Made by a program: the position numbers and the translations under genes. This document shows, one piece after another, positions 15,781-24,785 of a stretch of 64,000 nt of DNA. The stretch is from Solimonas sp. SE-A11 (GTDB lineage: Bacteria; Pseudomonadota; Gammaproteobacteria; Nevskiales; Nevskiaceae), in the NCBI RefSeq assembly GCF_030345715.1, contig NZ_JAUASX010000021.1, forward strand, positions 1 to 64,000, written 5' to 3'. Numbering within the stretch: the first letter of the stretch is position 1; each line of letters starts with the position of its first letter. The notes beneath the pieces were generated by a model. The model saw only the letters and a list, made by a program, of their open reading frames with translations, was not told the DNA's origin and did no database searches.

Positions 15781-17808
15781 CTAGTGGATCGGCACGACGC
15801 GCAGGTCCTGCATGCGGTCGAGGTCCACGTGCAGGGCGGCACGGCCCTGTTCGTCGGCGCGCAGGCTGGTCTCGGTGCCGCCGATCACGCGGTATTCCGC
15901 GCCGGGCCGCAGCTGCGACAGGCCCAGCGGGAAGCGCCCGCCGCCGGCACCAGGGGCCAGGCGCAGGAACAGGGCCTGGCCATCCGACACGGCGCCGGCC
16001 ACCAGCACCTGCGGATAGCTGGCGTCCTGCAGCAGCGGACCGCGGCGCCAGGGCTCGGGCATGCCGACCGAGACCAGGTCATGGAAGCCGTTGCCGCGCA
16101 GCACGCGCGCAGCGTGGATCACGGCGTGGGCGCTCACCGAGCCGCCCTTGTAGTGGCGCACGCCGCCGATGACTTCGCTCTCGAACTCGGCATCGACGCG
16201 CGCGAGCAGGCCGTCGGCCACTTCGTCGTCGCCCATCTCGCGGGCGGAGGCGGCAACCAGGGCGTAGGTGGTGAGCAGGCTGCGGCGGTAGTTGCCGAAG
16301 TCGATCTTGTCCCAGCCGTTGACCTTGAGCTGCACCTGGCCGCGCTCCAGGCGGATCAGGTCATGGCGCACGATCTCCCAGCTGCGGCGCGCGAGTTCCG
16401 GCAGCACGGGGTGGATGAACAGGGCGGTGACGGCGTCGGCCATGGTCGCGGTGAGCGCCGGCACGGTCATGCCGGTGTAGTAGTCGCGGATGGCGGTGAT
16501 GCGGCCGTTCTGCGTGACGAACTCGTTCTCCAGGCTGGCCTGGTAGCGCTCGCGCACTTCTTCCCACCAAGTGGTGCCGAAGTGGCGGTCATGGCACTTG
16601 AGCGACAGCGCGCCAAAGTTGTTGCAGATGGGGTAGATCCAGCGCGGCTCGCAGGGGAACAGGCAGAAATCGGAGGCCGCCATGTTGCGGCGGATGATCT
16701 GGCAGATGTCGGTGAAACTGGACTCGTAGACCTGGCCCGAGGGGTGCTCGAGGCGGATGGAACCGGGGCGGCTGAAGCGCTCATTGCCGGTGTTGCAGAG
16801 GTCGATACCCAGCATGCCGCCGTACCAGCCGTAGTACATGATGTTGTCGCGGGCGAAGGGGTCCGGGTTGCTGCGCAGGTTGCCCCACATGTTTTCCAGG
16901 CGCCAGTAGCTCCAGGCGCGATGGTCCATCATCTTGCGCGCGAGGTTCTGCTGGCCCTGGTCCATGTAGCCGCGAAAGGCCGGCGTGCGCGTGTAGGTGT
17001 GCATGCCCAGCATGTAGGACAGGTTGCACACTTGGTAGCGCTTCGCCGCCTCGCGGAACTCGTCGATGATGTCGAAGCCGCCGAAATCCGCCACCGGCTG
17101 CAGCGAGCGGTCCAGCAGGAAACGCCATAGCGGCAAGTCCTGCTCCTTCAGCGGCTCTACCTTGGGCAGGCCGCTGCTGGCGTCCAGCACGGTGGTAACG
17201 GTGGTGCGCTTGCCGGCGAGGTAGCCGTTGATGCGCTCGCGCTCGGCGCGCAGCCAGGGCAGGCGGCGGCGCATCATCACCACGACCAGGCCCAGGGCGG
17301 CGAGGCTGCCGGCGGGCAGCCAGGCGCGGGCGTCCGCCCAGAAGGCGGCGGTGGACAGTGCGCCACTGCGGCACATGGCCATCATGGAGACGATGCCGGC
17401 CGCTCCGGACCAGTGGTCCATGGCCGCGGCGGCCACGGCGCTGCCGAGCCATACGATGACCGGCGCCAGCAGGTTGCCGGTGGCCACCCACAGGAACAGC
17501 GCGAGCAGGAACAGGAACAGGGTGCCGGCGACCAGGCCGACGTGCAGCAGCGCGGCGCCGGCACCGCCGGCATGGAACAGGAAGCCACCGCCAGGCACGA
17601 CCAGGCCGAGGCCAAAGGACGCCCACTGCGGATCGCTGCCCCAGGCCAGCGCGGTGCCCAGCGCGACCAGGGCGAGATAGACCAGGGCCGTGCGGCGCCA
17701 GCGCGCGCTGGTCACCGGGCCGGCCAGGCCCTTGCCCGCCGGGATCAGGGGAACCGGGTTGCCCTGCGTGCGGAAGCCATGGGCGTTGGTCGCGGTGGAG
17801 GAATTCAT
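15781..17808 (-). CDS. Membrane-anchored linalool dehydratase/isomerase-like protein
   Basis: A 675-residue protein. Residues about 38-190 contain several hydrophobic segments, so the protein is likely membrane-bound. Residues about 230-560 match the alpha/alpha-barrel of linalool dehydratase/isomerase: DNIMYYGWYGGMLGIDLCNTG, then FPCEPRWIYPICNNFGALS with two cysteines nine residues apart, as in the Castellaniella enzyme, and a final REMGDDEVADGLL. The His in the GHLNLMYG segment of that enzyme is replaced by Trp here, so the chemistry may differ. The last 100 residues form an added beta-rich domain. Its ATG overlaps the stop of the upstream MpaB-type oxygenase gene, so both probably act on the same lipid or isoprenoid. 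Confidence 0.75.
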   Translation of the reverse strand: MNSSTATNAHGFRTQGNPVPLIPAGKGLAGPVTSARWRRTALVYLALVALGTALAWGSDPQWASFGLGLVVPGGGFLFHAGGAGAALLHVGLVAGTLFLFLLALFLWVATGNLLAPVIVWLGSAVAAAAMDHWSGAAGIVSMMAMCRSGALSTAAFWADARAWLPAGSLAALGLVVVMMRRRLPWLRAERERINGYLAGKRTTVTTVLDASSGLPKVEPLKEQDLPLWRFLLDRSLQPVADFGGFDIIDEFREAAKRYQVCNLSYMLGMHTYTRTPAFRGYMDQGQQNLARKMMDHRAWSYWRLENMWGNLRSNPDPFARDNIMYYGWYGGMLGIDLCNTGNERFSRPGSIRLEHPSGQVYESSFTDICQIIRRNMAASDFCLFPCEPRWIYPICNNFGALSLKCHDRHFGTTWWEEVRERYQASLENEFVTQNGRITAIRDYYTGMTVPALTATMADAVTALFIHPVLPELARRSWEIVRHDLIRLERGQVQLKVNGWDKIDFGNYRRSLLTTYALVAASAREMGDDEVADGLLARVDAEFESEVIGGVRHYKGGSVSAHAVIHAARVLRGNGFHDLVSVGMPEPWRRGPLLQDASYPQVLVAGAVSDGQALFLRLAPGAGGGRFPLGLSQLRPGAEYRVIGGTETSLRADEQGRAALHVDLDRMQDLRVVPIH

Positions 17809-18674
17809 GTGCCGTCTCCCTGGTAGCCGACCTTGTCGATCTGCGGGGCGCCGCGGCCGTATTCGCGGCCGAAGAAATCCGTGATGTGGCGCTCACCCGG
17901 ATCCGGCAATAGGCGCTTGGCCAGGAACAGCGCGCGCACGCCCTGCGTGGCCATGGCGTTCTGGAAGGCGCTGGGCTCGGGCAGGCGCAGGGCGCGGCGC
18001 AGCTCGGGGTCGATCATGGCGTGGAACACGCCGGTGCCGAAGCCGTGCAGGGGAGCGGGGAACCAGTAGTCCGCCCACTCCCGCGCCAGGGCCGCAGTGA
18101 TGTCGCTGCACTCCGTCGTGGGCTCGAAGCGGCGTCGCTCGAAGTCCCGCATCCACGCCAGGAACTCCGCGCGCGACGGGGGGATATCGCGGATCTGCAT
18201 GAGTTCACCAATGGCACGCCAGAAGCGGTACTGCGCCTCGCACTCCTTTTCGCCCAGGCCGCCGCTGCCCATGTAGCGCTGTGAGATTCGCTCCGGCAGG
18301 CAGGACAGCGTCGCCAGGGTGTACAGCGACATTTCGTTCTCGATGGGGAAGTTGGCGTGGATGCGCAGCAGGCGATCCACGATGCGGCGCGTGGGCTCGC
18401 CTTCGCCATGACGGTAGAGCTCGCCGAAGAAGGTCAGCGAGTCGAAGTTGCGCTTGCGCGTGTCGCGCAGGATCGGCCCGCGGCCGCCGCGGTGGAGGAT
18501 GCGCGCCATGGCGGGCATGCCGACGTTGTAGACGAAGGCCACCGAGAACAGGCCGTGCAGGAACATCGGCATGCCATAACGCACCACGAACGACAGTTGC
18601 GCGATGCGGTGGTAGTCCCGCTCGACGTCCAATGCTGCGATCTCGTCCCGCGCCCAGGTCCACTTGGCGGCCAT
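17805..18674 (-). CDS. MpaB-family oxygenase (DUF2236, rubber-oxygenase-like)
   Basis: A 289-residue protein from the ATG at 18674, which has AAGAGGAGAAG upstream. Features of the MpaB/MpaB'/Lcp family include FVVRYGMPMFLHGLFSV, TRKRNFDSLTFF, PIENEMSLYTLATLSCLPE, the helix YRFWRAIGELMQIRDIPPSRAEFLAWMRDFE, and the late helices HAMIDPELRRALRLPEPS. The family contains haem-b oxygenases that cleave isoprenoid side chains, such as mycophenolic-acid-type and polyisoprene substrates. It is the first gene of an operon facing a TetR gene over a palindromic operator. Confidence 0.78.
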   Translation of the reverse strand: MAAKWTWARDEIAALDVERDYHRIAQLSFVVRYGMPMFLHGLFSVAFVYNVGMPAMARILHRGGRGPILRDTRKRNFDSLTFFGELYRHGEGEPTRRIVDRLLRIHANFPIENEMSLYTLATLSCLPERISQRYMGSGGLGEKECEAQYRFWRAIGELMQIRDIPPSRAEFLAWMRDFERRRFEPTTECSDITAALAREWADYWFPAPLHGFGTGVFHAMIDPELRRALRLPEPSAFQNAMATQGVRALFLAKRLLPDPGERHITDFFGREYGRGAPQIDKVGYQGDGT

Positions 18675-18707
18675 GGCGTCTTCTCCTCTTGTAATGGGGC
18701 CCACCTT

Positions 18708-18729
18708 AATGCGACTATTTAGTCGCATT
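18708..18729. promoter_or_regulatory. TetR-type operator palindrome
   Basis: AATGCGACTA TT TAGTCGCATT has perfect 10-bp arms. It lies between the divergent oxygenase and TetR genes, 34 bases from the first and 19 from the second start, so one dimer pair could repress both. Confidence 0.82.
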
Positions 18730-18747
18730 CAATTCGCATTTCAGGGC

Positions 18748-19380
18748 ATGCGCAAGACACCCCGCCAGCACCGCTCCCGCGCCATGGTCCAGGACCTGGT
18801 GGAGGCGGCGGCCATCACCATCGCCGAGGAAGGCCTGGAGGCCGCGACGGCGGCGCGCATCGCCGCGCGCGCGGGCGTCAGCGTGGGCTCGCTGTACCAG
18901 TACTTCGAGCGCAAGGAGGACCTCTACGCCGCCGTGCTGGCGCAGATCGCCGGCGAGCTGAAGGCGGTGGTGGGCCGGCAGCTCGGCAGCCTGTCGCCCA
19001 AGGGTATCCACGACTTCGTCAGCGACCTGCTGCACGACGTCTGGACGCTGCTGGAAGCCCATGACGGGCGCTACATGCACATCTCGCGCTACTGGGCGCA
19101 GCTCGACAGCGCTACGGTGATGAACGAGCTGGAGGCGCAGATGCACACGGCGCTGGCGGTGTACCTGATGCAGAACCCGCCGACGCAGCCGATCCAGGAC
19201 CTGCAGGCCAAGATCTACGTGCTGATCAACAGCGTGCTGTTCACCACCGTGCGCTACATCAGTGACCCGGCGCCGCATGTCTCGCGCGAGCAGGTGATCG
19301 AGACCTTTGCCGCGATGTCGGCGCAGCTGGTGGGCGAGCAGCGCGTGGGCCGGCCTGCCGGCGAAGGGACGAGCCGCTAG
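18748..19380 (+). CDS. TetR-family transcriptional regulator
   Basis: A 210-residue regulator. Residues 1-60 form the TetR helix-turn-helix (SRAMVQDLVEAAAITIAEEG, ARIAARAGVSVGSLYQYFERK). The C-domain starts LYAAVLAQIAGELKAVV and contains a YRISD-like helix (TTVRYISDPAPHVS). The ATG at 18748 keeps the whole HTH; an upstream start would run through the operator. It most likely represses the MpaB-type oxygenase operon, and perhaps itself. Confidence 0.88.
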   Translation: MRKTPRQHRSRAMVQDLVEAAAITIAEEGLEAATAARIAARAGVSVGSLYQYFERKEDLYAAVLAQIAGELKAVVGRQLGSLSPKGIHDFVSDLLHDVWTLLEAHDGRYMHISRYWAQLDSATVMNELEAQMHTALAVYLMQNPPTQPIQDLQAKIYVLINSVLFTTVRYISDPAPHVSREQVIETFAAMSAQLVGEQRVGRPAGEGTSR

Positions 19381-19443
19381 CGCCTTGCGGGCGCCGCCCC
19401 AATCCAAGGATCATCGGCCGATGTGCCCGATCCCAGGATTCCC

Positions 19444-21552
19444 ATGCGCCGAACCCTTGCCGCCGGCCTGCTCGCCGGTCTCGCCCTGCAGGCTGTTGCA
19501 GCGGAGCCGCCCGTGAGTGCCGACCCGTATCTCTGGCTGGAGGATGTCGGCGGCGACAAGGCGCTGGACTGGGTGCGCACGCAGAACGCGGCGACGCTGA
19601 AGCAGCTGCAGGCCGACCCCGGCTACGAGCCGCTGCGCCGTGACATCAAGGCAATCCTTGATTCCGAGGACAAGATTCCCGACGTCCACCAGATGGGCGG
19701 CCACTGGTACAACTTCTGGAAGGACGCCGCTCATCCGCGCGGCGTCTGGCGCCGCACCACGCCGGACGAGTACCGCAAGGCGCAGCCCACCTGGGAGGTG
19801 CTGCTGGACCTGGACGCGCTGAACCAGGCGGAGAACGAGAACTGGGTCTGGCATGGCGCGGAGTGCCTGCGCCCCGCCGCCGGCCAGCCCTGGACGCGCT
19901 GCCTGGTGGCGCTGTCGCGCGGCGGCAGCGACGCCGACGTGACCCGCGAGTTCGACCTGGGCAGCAAGGCTTTCGTGAAGGACGGCTTCTTCCGCCCCGA
20001 GGCCAAGGGCGCACTGAGCTGGATCAGCCAGGACCGCGTCTACGTCTACAGCGATTTCGGCGAAGGCTCGCTGACCGAGTCTGGCTACCCGCGCGTGGTC
20101 AAGGAATGGCGGCGCGGCACGCCGCTGGCCGAGGCGCACACGGTCTACCAGGGGCAGAAGGACGATCTCTACATCGCCGCCCGCCATGACGACACGCCGG
20201 GCTACGAACGCGACTTCGTGATCCGATCGCTGGCCTTCTACAACGAGGAGCTGTACCTGCGCGGCGCCGACGGCGCGCTGACCAAGCTGGACCTGCCGAA
20301 TTCGGCCGACAAGAGCGTGGAGCGCGAGTGGCTGCTGGTACAGCTGCGCGAGGCCTGGAACGCGGGCGGCCAGGAATACGCCGCCGGCTCGTTGCTGGCG
20401 ATCCGCTTCAAGGACTTCATGGCAGGGCAGCGCGGCTTCACGCTGCTGTTCAAGCCGGACGCACGCAGCTCGCTGCAGGGCGTGAGCTGGACGCGCAACC
20501 ATCTGCTGATCAACGTGCTGCAGGACGTGAAGAGCCGCCTCTTCATGCTCACGCCGCAGGACAAGGGCTGGAAGCGCGCGCCGCTGCCGGGCGCGCCGAG
20601 CATCGGCTCCGTCAGCGTGGGTGGCGTGGATGCCGACGAGTCCGACGACTACTTCATGCTGGTGACCGGTTATCTCACACCCAGCACCCTGTTCCACGGC
20701 CGCGTCGGCGAAAAGCCCAAGGCGCTGAAGTCCGCGCCGGCCTTCTTCGACGCCAAGGGCCTGGAGGTGAAGCAGTACTTCGCCGTCAGCCGCGATGGCA
20801 CCAAGGTGCCGTACTTCCTGGTGTCGAAGAAGAAGCTGGAGCTGGACGGCCGCAACCCGACGCTGCTCTACGGCTACGGCGGCTTCGAGATTTCGCTGAC
20901 GCCGGGCTACAGCCCCGGCGTGGGCCGCGGCTGGCTGACGCAGGGCGGCGTGTACGCGGTGGCCAACATCCGCGGCGGCGGCGAGTACGGCCCGCGCTGG
21001 CACCAGGCGGCGCTCAAGCAGAACCGCCTGCGCGCCTTCGAGGACTTTGCCGCGGTGGCGCAGGACCTGATCGCGCGCAAGATCACCACGCCCAAGCACC
21101 TGGGCATCCAGGGCGGCAGCAACGGCGGACTGCTGGTGGGCAACATGCTGACGCAGTACCCGCAGCTGCTCGGCGCGGTGGTCTGCCAGGTGCCGCTGCT
21201 GGACATGCAGCGCTACCACAAGCTGCTGGCCGGCGCGTCCTGGATGGCCGAGTACGGCGACCCTGACGACCCCGCGCAGTGGGACTACATCAAGACTTTC
21301 TCGCCCTACCAGAACCTGCTCAAGGACGCGGACTACCCGCCGGTGCTGTTCATGACCTCCACCCGCGACGACCGCGTGCACCCCGGCCACGCTCGCAAGA
21401 TGATGGCGCGCATGCTCGAGCAGGGCCACGCGGCGCTGTACTACGAGAACATCGAGGGCGGGCACGGTGGCGCGGCGGACAACGACCAGCTGGCGACCAT
21501 GCAGGCGCTGGCCTATACCTTCCTGCGGCAGCGGCTGAAGGACGCGAAGTAG
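19444..21552 (+). CDS. Prolyl oligopeptidase-family serine peptidase, exported
   Basis: A 702-residue S9A peptidase with a signal peptide (MRRTLAAGLLAGLALQAVAA). After DPYLWLEDVGGDKALDWVRT comes a seven-bladed propeller region, then the alpha/beta hydrolase domain with YGYGGFEISLTPGYSP, the nucleophile elbow GIQGGSNGG (Ser about 560), the Asp loop TSTRDDRVHPGHARKM, and the His in EGGHGGAADN. It should cleave short peptides after proline in the periplasm. AGGA precedes the chosen start. Confidence 0.9.
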   Translation: MRRTLAAGLLAGLALQAVAAEPPVSADPYLWLEDVGGDKALDWVRTQNAATLKQLQADPGYEPLRRDIKAILDSEDKIPDVHQMGGHWYNFWKDAAHPRGVWRRTTPDEYRKAQPTWEVLLDLDALNQAENENWVWHGAECLRPAAGQPWTRCLVALSRGGSDADVTREFDLGSKAFVKDGFFRPEAKGALSWISQDRVYVYSDFGEGSLTESGYPRVVKEWRRGTPLAEAHTVYQGQKDDLYIAARHDDTPGYERDFVIRSLAFYNEELYLRGADGALTKLDLPNSADKSVEREWLLVQLREAWNAGGQEYAAGSLLAIRFKDFMAGQRGFTLLFKPDARSSLQGVSWTRNHLLINVLQDVKSRLFMLTPQDKGWKRAPLPGAPSIGSVSVGGVDADESDDYFMLVTGYLTPSTLFHGRVGEKPKALKSAPAFFDAKGLEVKQYFAVSRDGTKVPYFLVSKKKLELDGRNPTLLYGYGGFEISLTPGYSPGVGRGWLTQGGVYAVANIRGGGEYGPRWHQAALKQNRLRAFEDFAAVAQDLIARKITTPKHLGIQGGSNGGLLVGNMLTQYPQLLGAVVCQVPLLDMQRYHKLLAGASWMAEYGDPDDPAQWDYIKTFSPYQNLLKDADYPPVLFMTSTRDDRVHPGHARKMMARMLEQGHAALYYENIEGGHGGAADNDQLATMQALAYTFLRQRLKDAK

Positions 21553-21620
21553 CCACGAACCCTGCACGGGTTTTGCACGGCGGCGCGGCAGAATGAGCCG
21601 CATCCACCGGAGCCACCGAC

Positions 21621-23411
21621 ATGACGCAGCCCGCCTCTTCTCCTGAAGTACCCACCGCTGCCTTCAGCGACCGCAGCGGCGCCGTGGCGGTGGTGCTGGT
21701 GGCGTTGCTGTCCAGCCTGCTGCTGCTGGCAGCACAGCAGAAGCTGATCGGCGAGGGCCTGGTGCCGCGCAGCAGCTGGTACACGCTATCGCTGGGCGTG
21801 CCCGCCATGCTCTGCCTGCTGCTGCGCAGCGCGCGTGACCGCTACGCCTGGATCTGTGGCGCCGTGCTGGGCCTGCTGCTCTGGGGAATGGCGGCTCACA
21901 GTGCCGGCGCCTGCGTCGGCAGTCCGGGTAGCCCCTCCGACCTGGACTGCGGCAGCATCTTCAAGCCCTACATCCTGGCGCTGGCAGCCGCGCTCTTCAT
22001 GCTGCTGCCGTTCCTGCAGGTCTGGCGCGAGCACGGTCGCCGCCTGCCCTACGATGCGCTTTACCACCGCGCCTGGGACAACGCCCAAGCATTGGCCGCC
22101 GCCGGGTTCTTCATCCTGGCGGGCTGGGCCATCCTCTGGCTCTGGGCGGCACTGTTCAAGCTGATCGGCATCCGCTTCTTCGATGAGCTGTTCGGCGAGG
22201 AGCGGTTCTATTACCCCGTCACCGGCCTGCTGGTGGGCCTGGGCGTGGTGCTGGCGCGCAACCAGGCCGGCGCGCTGCGCGCGATGCTGCGCGTCTGCCT
22301 GGCACTGGGCCGCCTGCTGCTGCCGCTGATCGCACTGGTGGCGCTGATGTTCCTGGCGGCGCTGTTCTTCACCGGCCTGCAGCCGCTGTGGGATACGCGC
22401 CGGGCCACCGCGCTGCTGCTGTGCCTGGTGTTTGGCACCGTGGCGCTGGTCAACAGCGTCTACCAGGAAGGCAGTGGCGGCGAGAGTTACGGCCACTTTG
22501 CGCGCCGCCTGGTGGATGCCGCGCTGCTGACACTGCCGGCCTATGCGGTGATCGCCGCCATCGCCCTGCAGTTGCGCGTGTCTCAGCACGGCTGGACCGT
22601 GGAGCGCTTGTGGGCGGCGATCCTGATCGGTTTTGCGCTACTGTACGCGCTGGGCTATGCGGTGGCGGCCCTGTGGCGCGGCGGCTGGCTGGCGCGGCTG
22701 GCGCCGGTCAACACCGCGGTGGCCCTGGCCCTGGTGGCCACGCTGCTGGCAACGCAGAGCCCCTTGCTGGACTTGCGCCGCATCAGCCTGCACTCGCAGC
22801 TCGCCCGTGCCGGTGACGACCTGGATACCCTGGACCTTAAGTACCTGCGCTGGGAGCTGGGGCGCGTGGGCGTGGAAACCCTGCAGCGTCTGCGGCAGGA
22901 CTCGCGTGTGCTGGCCGATACGGGCCTGGCAAGCCGCATCGACGGCGTACTGAAGATGCAGCAAAAGTGGGACGCTGGAGATCCGCCTTCAGCTGCGTTG
23001 CTGGCGCAGAAGCTGGGCGTGCGCCCCTCCGGGCTGGTGGCGCCGCCCGGATTGCTGGACCTGTTGGCGGCGCGTGAGGGACGGCTGGACGCGAATCTAT
23101 CGGAGTGCGTCACCGGAACCCGCTGCTGGCTGATGGCCGCGGACCTGGATCGTGACGGCGCGATGGAATGGCTGCTGTTCAACGAGGCCCGCAGCGGTGA
23201 CCTGCCGTTCTTCGGCGAGCGGGACGGAAAATGGAAGAGGCTCGGCGAACTCCAGCAGCGCAGCGTGCATCGATCGGGTCAACAAACCGCCGAACCGCCG
23301 ACACCCAAGGCTCTGGCGGAAGCCGCGGCCCGCGGCGATTTCCGCGCGGAGGAGCCGCAGTGGCGCGACTTCATGCTGCAGGATGAGCGTTACGTCGATA
23401 CGCCCTGGTAA
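21621..23411 (+). CDS. DUF4153 polytopic membrane protein
   Basis: A 596-residue protein with about a dozen hydrophobic segments in residues 20-385 and a soluble C-terminal domain of about 200 residues. FYYPVTGLLVGLGVVLAR, EGSGGESYGHFARRLVDAAL and the arrangement of helices match DUF4153. The C-terminal region (WLMAADLDRDGAMEWLLFNE) looks like a short FG-GAP/EF-hand-like repeat. The function is not known. Confidence 0.75.
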   Translation: MTQPASSPEVPTAAFSDRSGAVAVVLVALLSSLLLLAAQQKLIGEGLVPRSSWYTLSLGVPAMLCLLLRSARDRYAWICGAVLGLLLWGMAAHSAGACVGSPGSPSDLDCGSIFKPYILALAAALFMLLPFLQVWREHGRRLPYDALYHRAWDNAQALAAAGFFILAGWAILWLWAALFKLIGIRFFDELFGEERFYYPVTGLLVGLGVVLARNQAGALRAMLRVCLALGRLLLPLIALVALMFLAALFFTGLQPLWDTRRATALLLCLVFGTVALVNSVYQEGSGGESYGHFARRLVDAALLTLPAYAVIAAIALQLRVSQHGWTVERLWAAILIGFALLYALGYAVAALWRGGWLARLAPVNTAVALALVATLLATQSPLLDLRRISLHSQLARAGDDLDTLDLKYLRWELGRVGVETLQRLRQDSRVLADTGLASRIDGVLKMQQKWDAGDPPSAALLAQKLGVRPSGLVAPPGLLDLLAAREGRLDANLSECVTGTRCWLMAADLDRDGAMEWLLFNEARSGDLPFFGERDGKWKRLGELQQRSVHRSGQQTAEPPTPKALAEAAARGDFRAEEPQWRDFMLQDERYVDTPW

Positions 23412-23525
23412 AGCGTTCGTGCCGGCGCGATCCGTCCACTGCGCTGTCACAAAAGCTTCGCCCAACCGTCACGGAAGGGTTACGCGCCGGGCCTAGGCTG
23501 GTCTCCGTATGAAAGGAGCAAAGCC

Positions 23526-24665
23526 ATGCGGATCGCCTATGGAGTGATGGGCTACGGACGCGGGCACGCGATGCGGACCATGTCCGTGCTGCCCGCGCTG
23601 ATGCAGGAGCACGAGGTCACCGTCTTCGCCGGCGGCGACGCCTATGACGTCCTCGCGCCGCTGTTCCCCACGGTGCGCATCCCCACCATCGGCTACCGCT
23701 ACAACCTGCACGGTGGCCACTCCTTCTCCCGCACGGTGCGCGAGAACTTCGCGCCGATGACCGACCTGCTGTTCGGCGGCCTGGGCATGGAGCAGATGGA
23801 GCGCGAGTTCCGCGAGCGCGGCATCGAGCTGGTGATCTCCGACTCCGAGGCCTGGACACATCGTTGCGCGCAGAAGCTGAAGATTCCGCGTATCAGCTTC
23901 GATCATGTCGGCATCATCGCCTACTGCAAGCCGCACTTCCCGCCGGACCTGTGGCTGACGGGCATGCGCGACGCGGTGGGCTACCGCTCGCTGATGGGCA
24001 TCCCCGAGCGCATCCTGATCTCCAGCTTCTACCCAGCCGAAGGCCAGTACCCGGGGGTGAAGGTGATCGGCCCGATGCTGCGCGACGAAGCCCTGCGCAC
24101 CAAGCCGACCCGCGGCGACTACCTGCTCTGCTACTTCAACAAGGGCGAGCACCAGTACCTGCCGCAGGTGGACCGCGCGCTGCGCCTGCTGGACCACCCG
24201 GTGGTGGTCTACGGCACGCCCTACCGCGGCAAGGTGGAGAACCTGGACTTCCGCGCGCCCAGCAACGAGTGGTTCCTGCACGACCTGGCACACTGCCGCG
24301 CCGTGTTGTCCACCGCCGGCAACGTGCTGATCGGCGAGGCGATCCACTTCGGCAAGCCGATCATGGCAATGCCGGAAGATGCCTTCGAGCAGCGCCTCAA
24401 CGGCTACATGATCGAACGCATGGGCGTGGGCATGCGCGCCGACATGAAGCGCCTGACGCCCAGCGACGTCGACCGCTTCATGGGCAACGACGAGTACTAC
24501 CGCTCCAACATGGGCGAGCATGCCCGCGACGGCAAGGCCGAGGCCATCGCCACACTGCAGCAGTACATCGAGGAGTTGGGTGGCTCCCGCTCAAAAAGCC
24601 GCGTGAAGAAGCGCGTCACCCGCATCCACACCCGTGACGTGAAGGCCCTGCAGCAGCCGGCCTGA
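23526..24665 (+). CDS. MJ1255/VC2487-type glycosyltransferase
   Basis: A 379-residue GT-B-fold protein. It begins MRIAYGVMGYGRGHAMRTMS, the glycine-rich loop seen in MurG-like GT28 enzymes, and the C-terminal half contains VLSTAGNVLIGEAIHFGKPI and the acidic MPEDAFEQRLNGYM, as expected for nucleotide-sugar binding. GAAAGGAGC precedes the ATG. A basic tail (KSRVKKRVTRIHTR) ends the protein. The acceptor is unknown; a patatin-type lipase follows in the same direction. Confidence 0.78.
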   Translation: MRIAYGVMGYGRGHAMRTMSVLPALMQEHEVTVFAGGDAYDVLAPLFPTVRIPTIGYRYNLHGGHSFSRTVRENFAPMTDLLFGGLGMEQMEREFRERGIELVISDSEAWTHRCAQKLKIPRISFDHVGIIAYCKPHFPPDLWLTGMRDAVGYRSLMGIPERILISSFYPAEGQYPGVKVIGPMLRDEALRTKPTRGDYLLCYFNKGEHQYLPQVDRALRLLDHPVVVYGTPYRGKVENLDFRAPSNEWFLHDLAHCRAVLSTAGNVLIGEAIHFGKPIMAMPEDAFEQRLNGYMIERMGVGMRADMKRLTPSDVDRFMGNDEYYRSNMGEHARDGKAEAIATLQQYIEELGGSRSKSRVKKRVTRIHTRDVKALQQPA

Positions 24666-24755
24666 ATCCCGCCGGCCTGGCGCGGACCCAGGCTGGCACC
24701 GGAATTGCGAGTCTCCCCGCACCGGGATAGTGCCCGGATGAACGGGAGAGGACCG

Positions 24756-24785
24756 ATGCGCCAGCCGATCCGCGGCCAGCGATGA
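24756..24785 (+). CDS. Possible 9-residue leader peptide before the patatin gene
   Basis: GGGAGAGG lies seven bases upstream of ATG at 24756, which opens a 9-codon frame (MRQPIRGQR). Its TGA overlaps the ATG of the patatin gene by four bases. The strong ribosome site belongs to this frame, while the patatin start lacks a good one, so coupled translation is likely. Confidence 0.4.
   Translation: MRQPIRGQR

Noticed and set aside
19411-21603. A 730-codon minus-strand frame opposite the prolyl oligopeptidase
   Set aside because: It is the antisense shadow of a recognisable enzyme.
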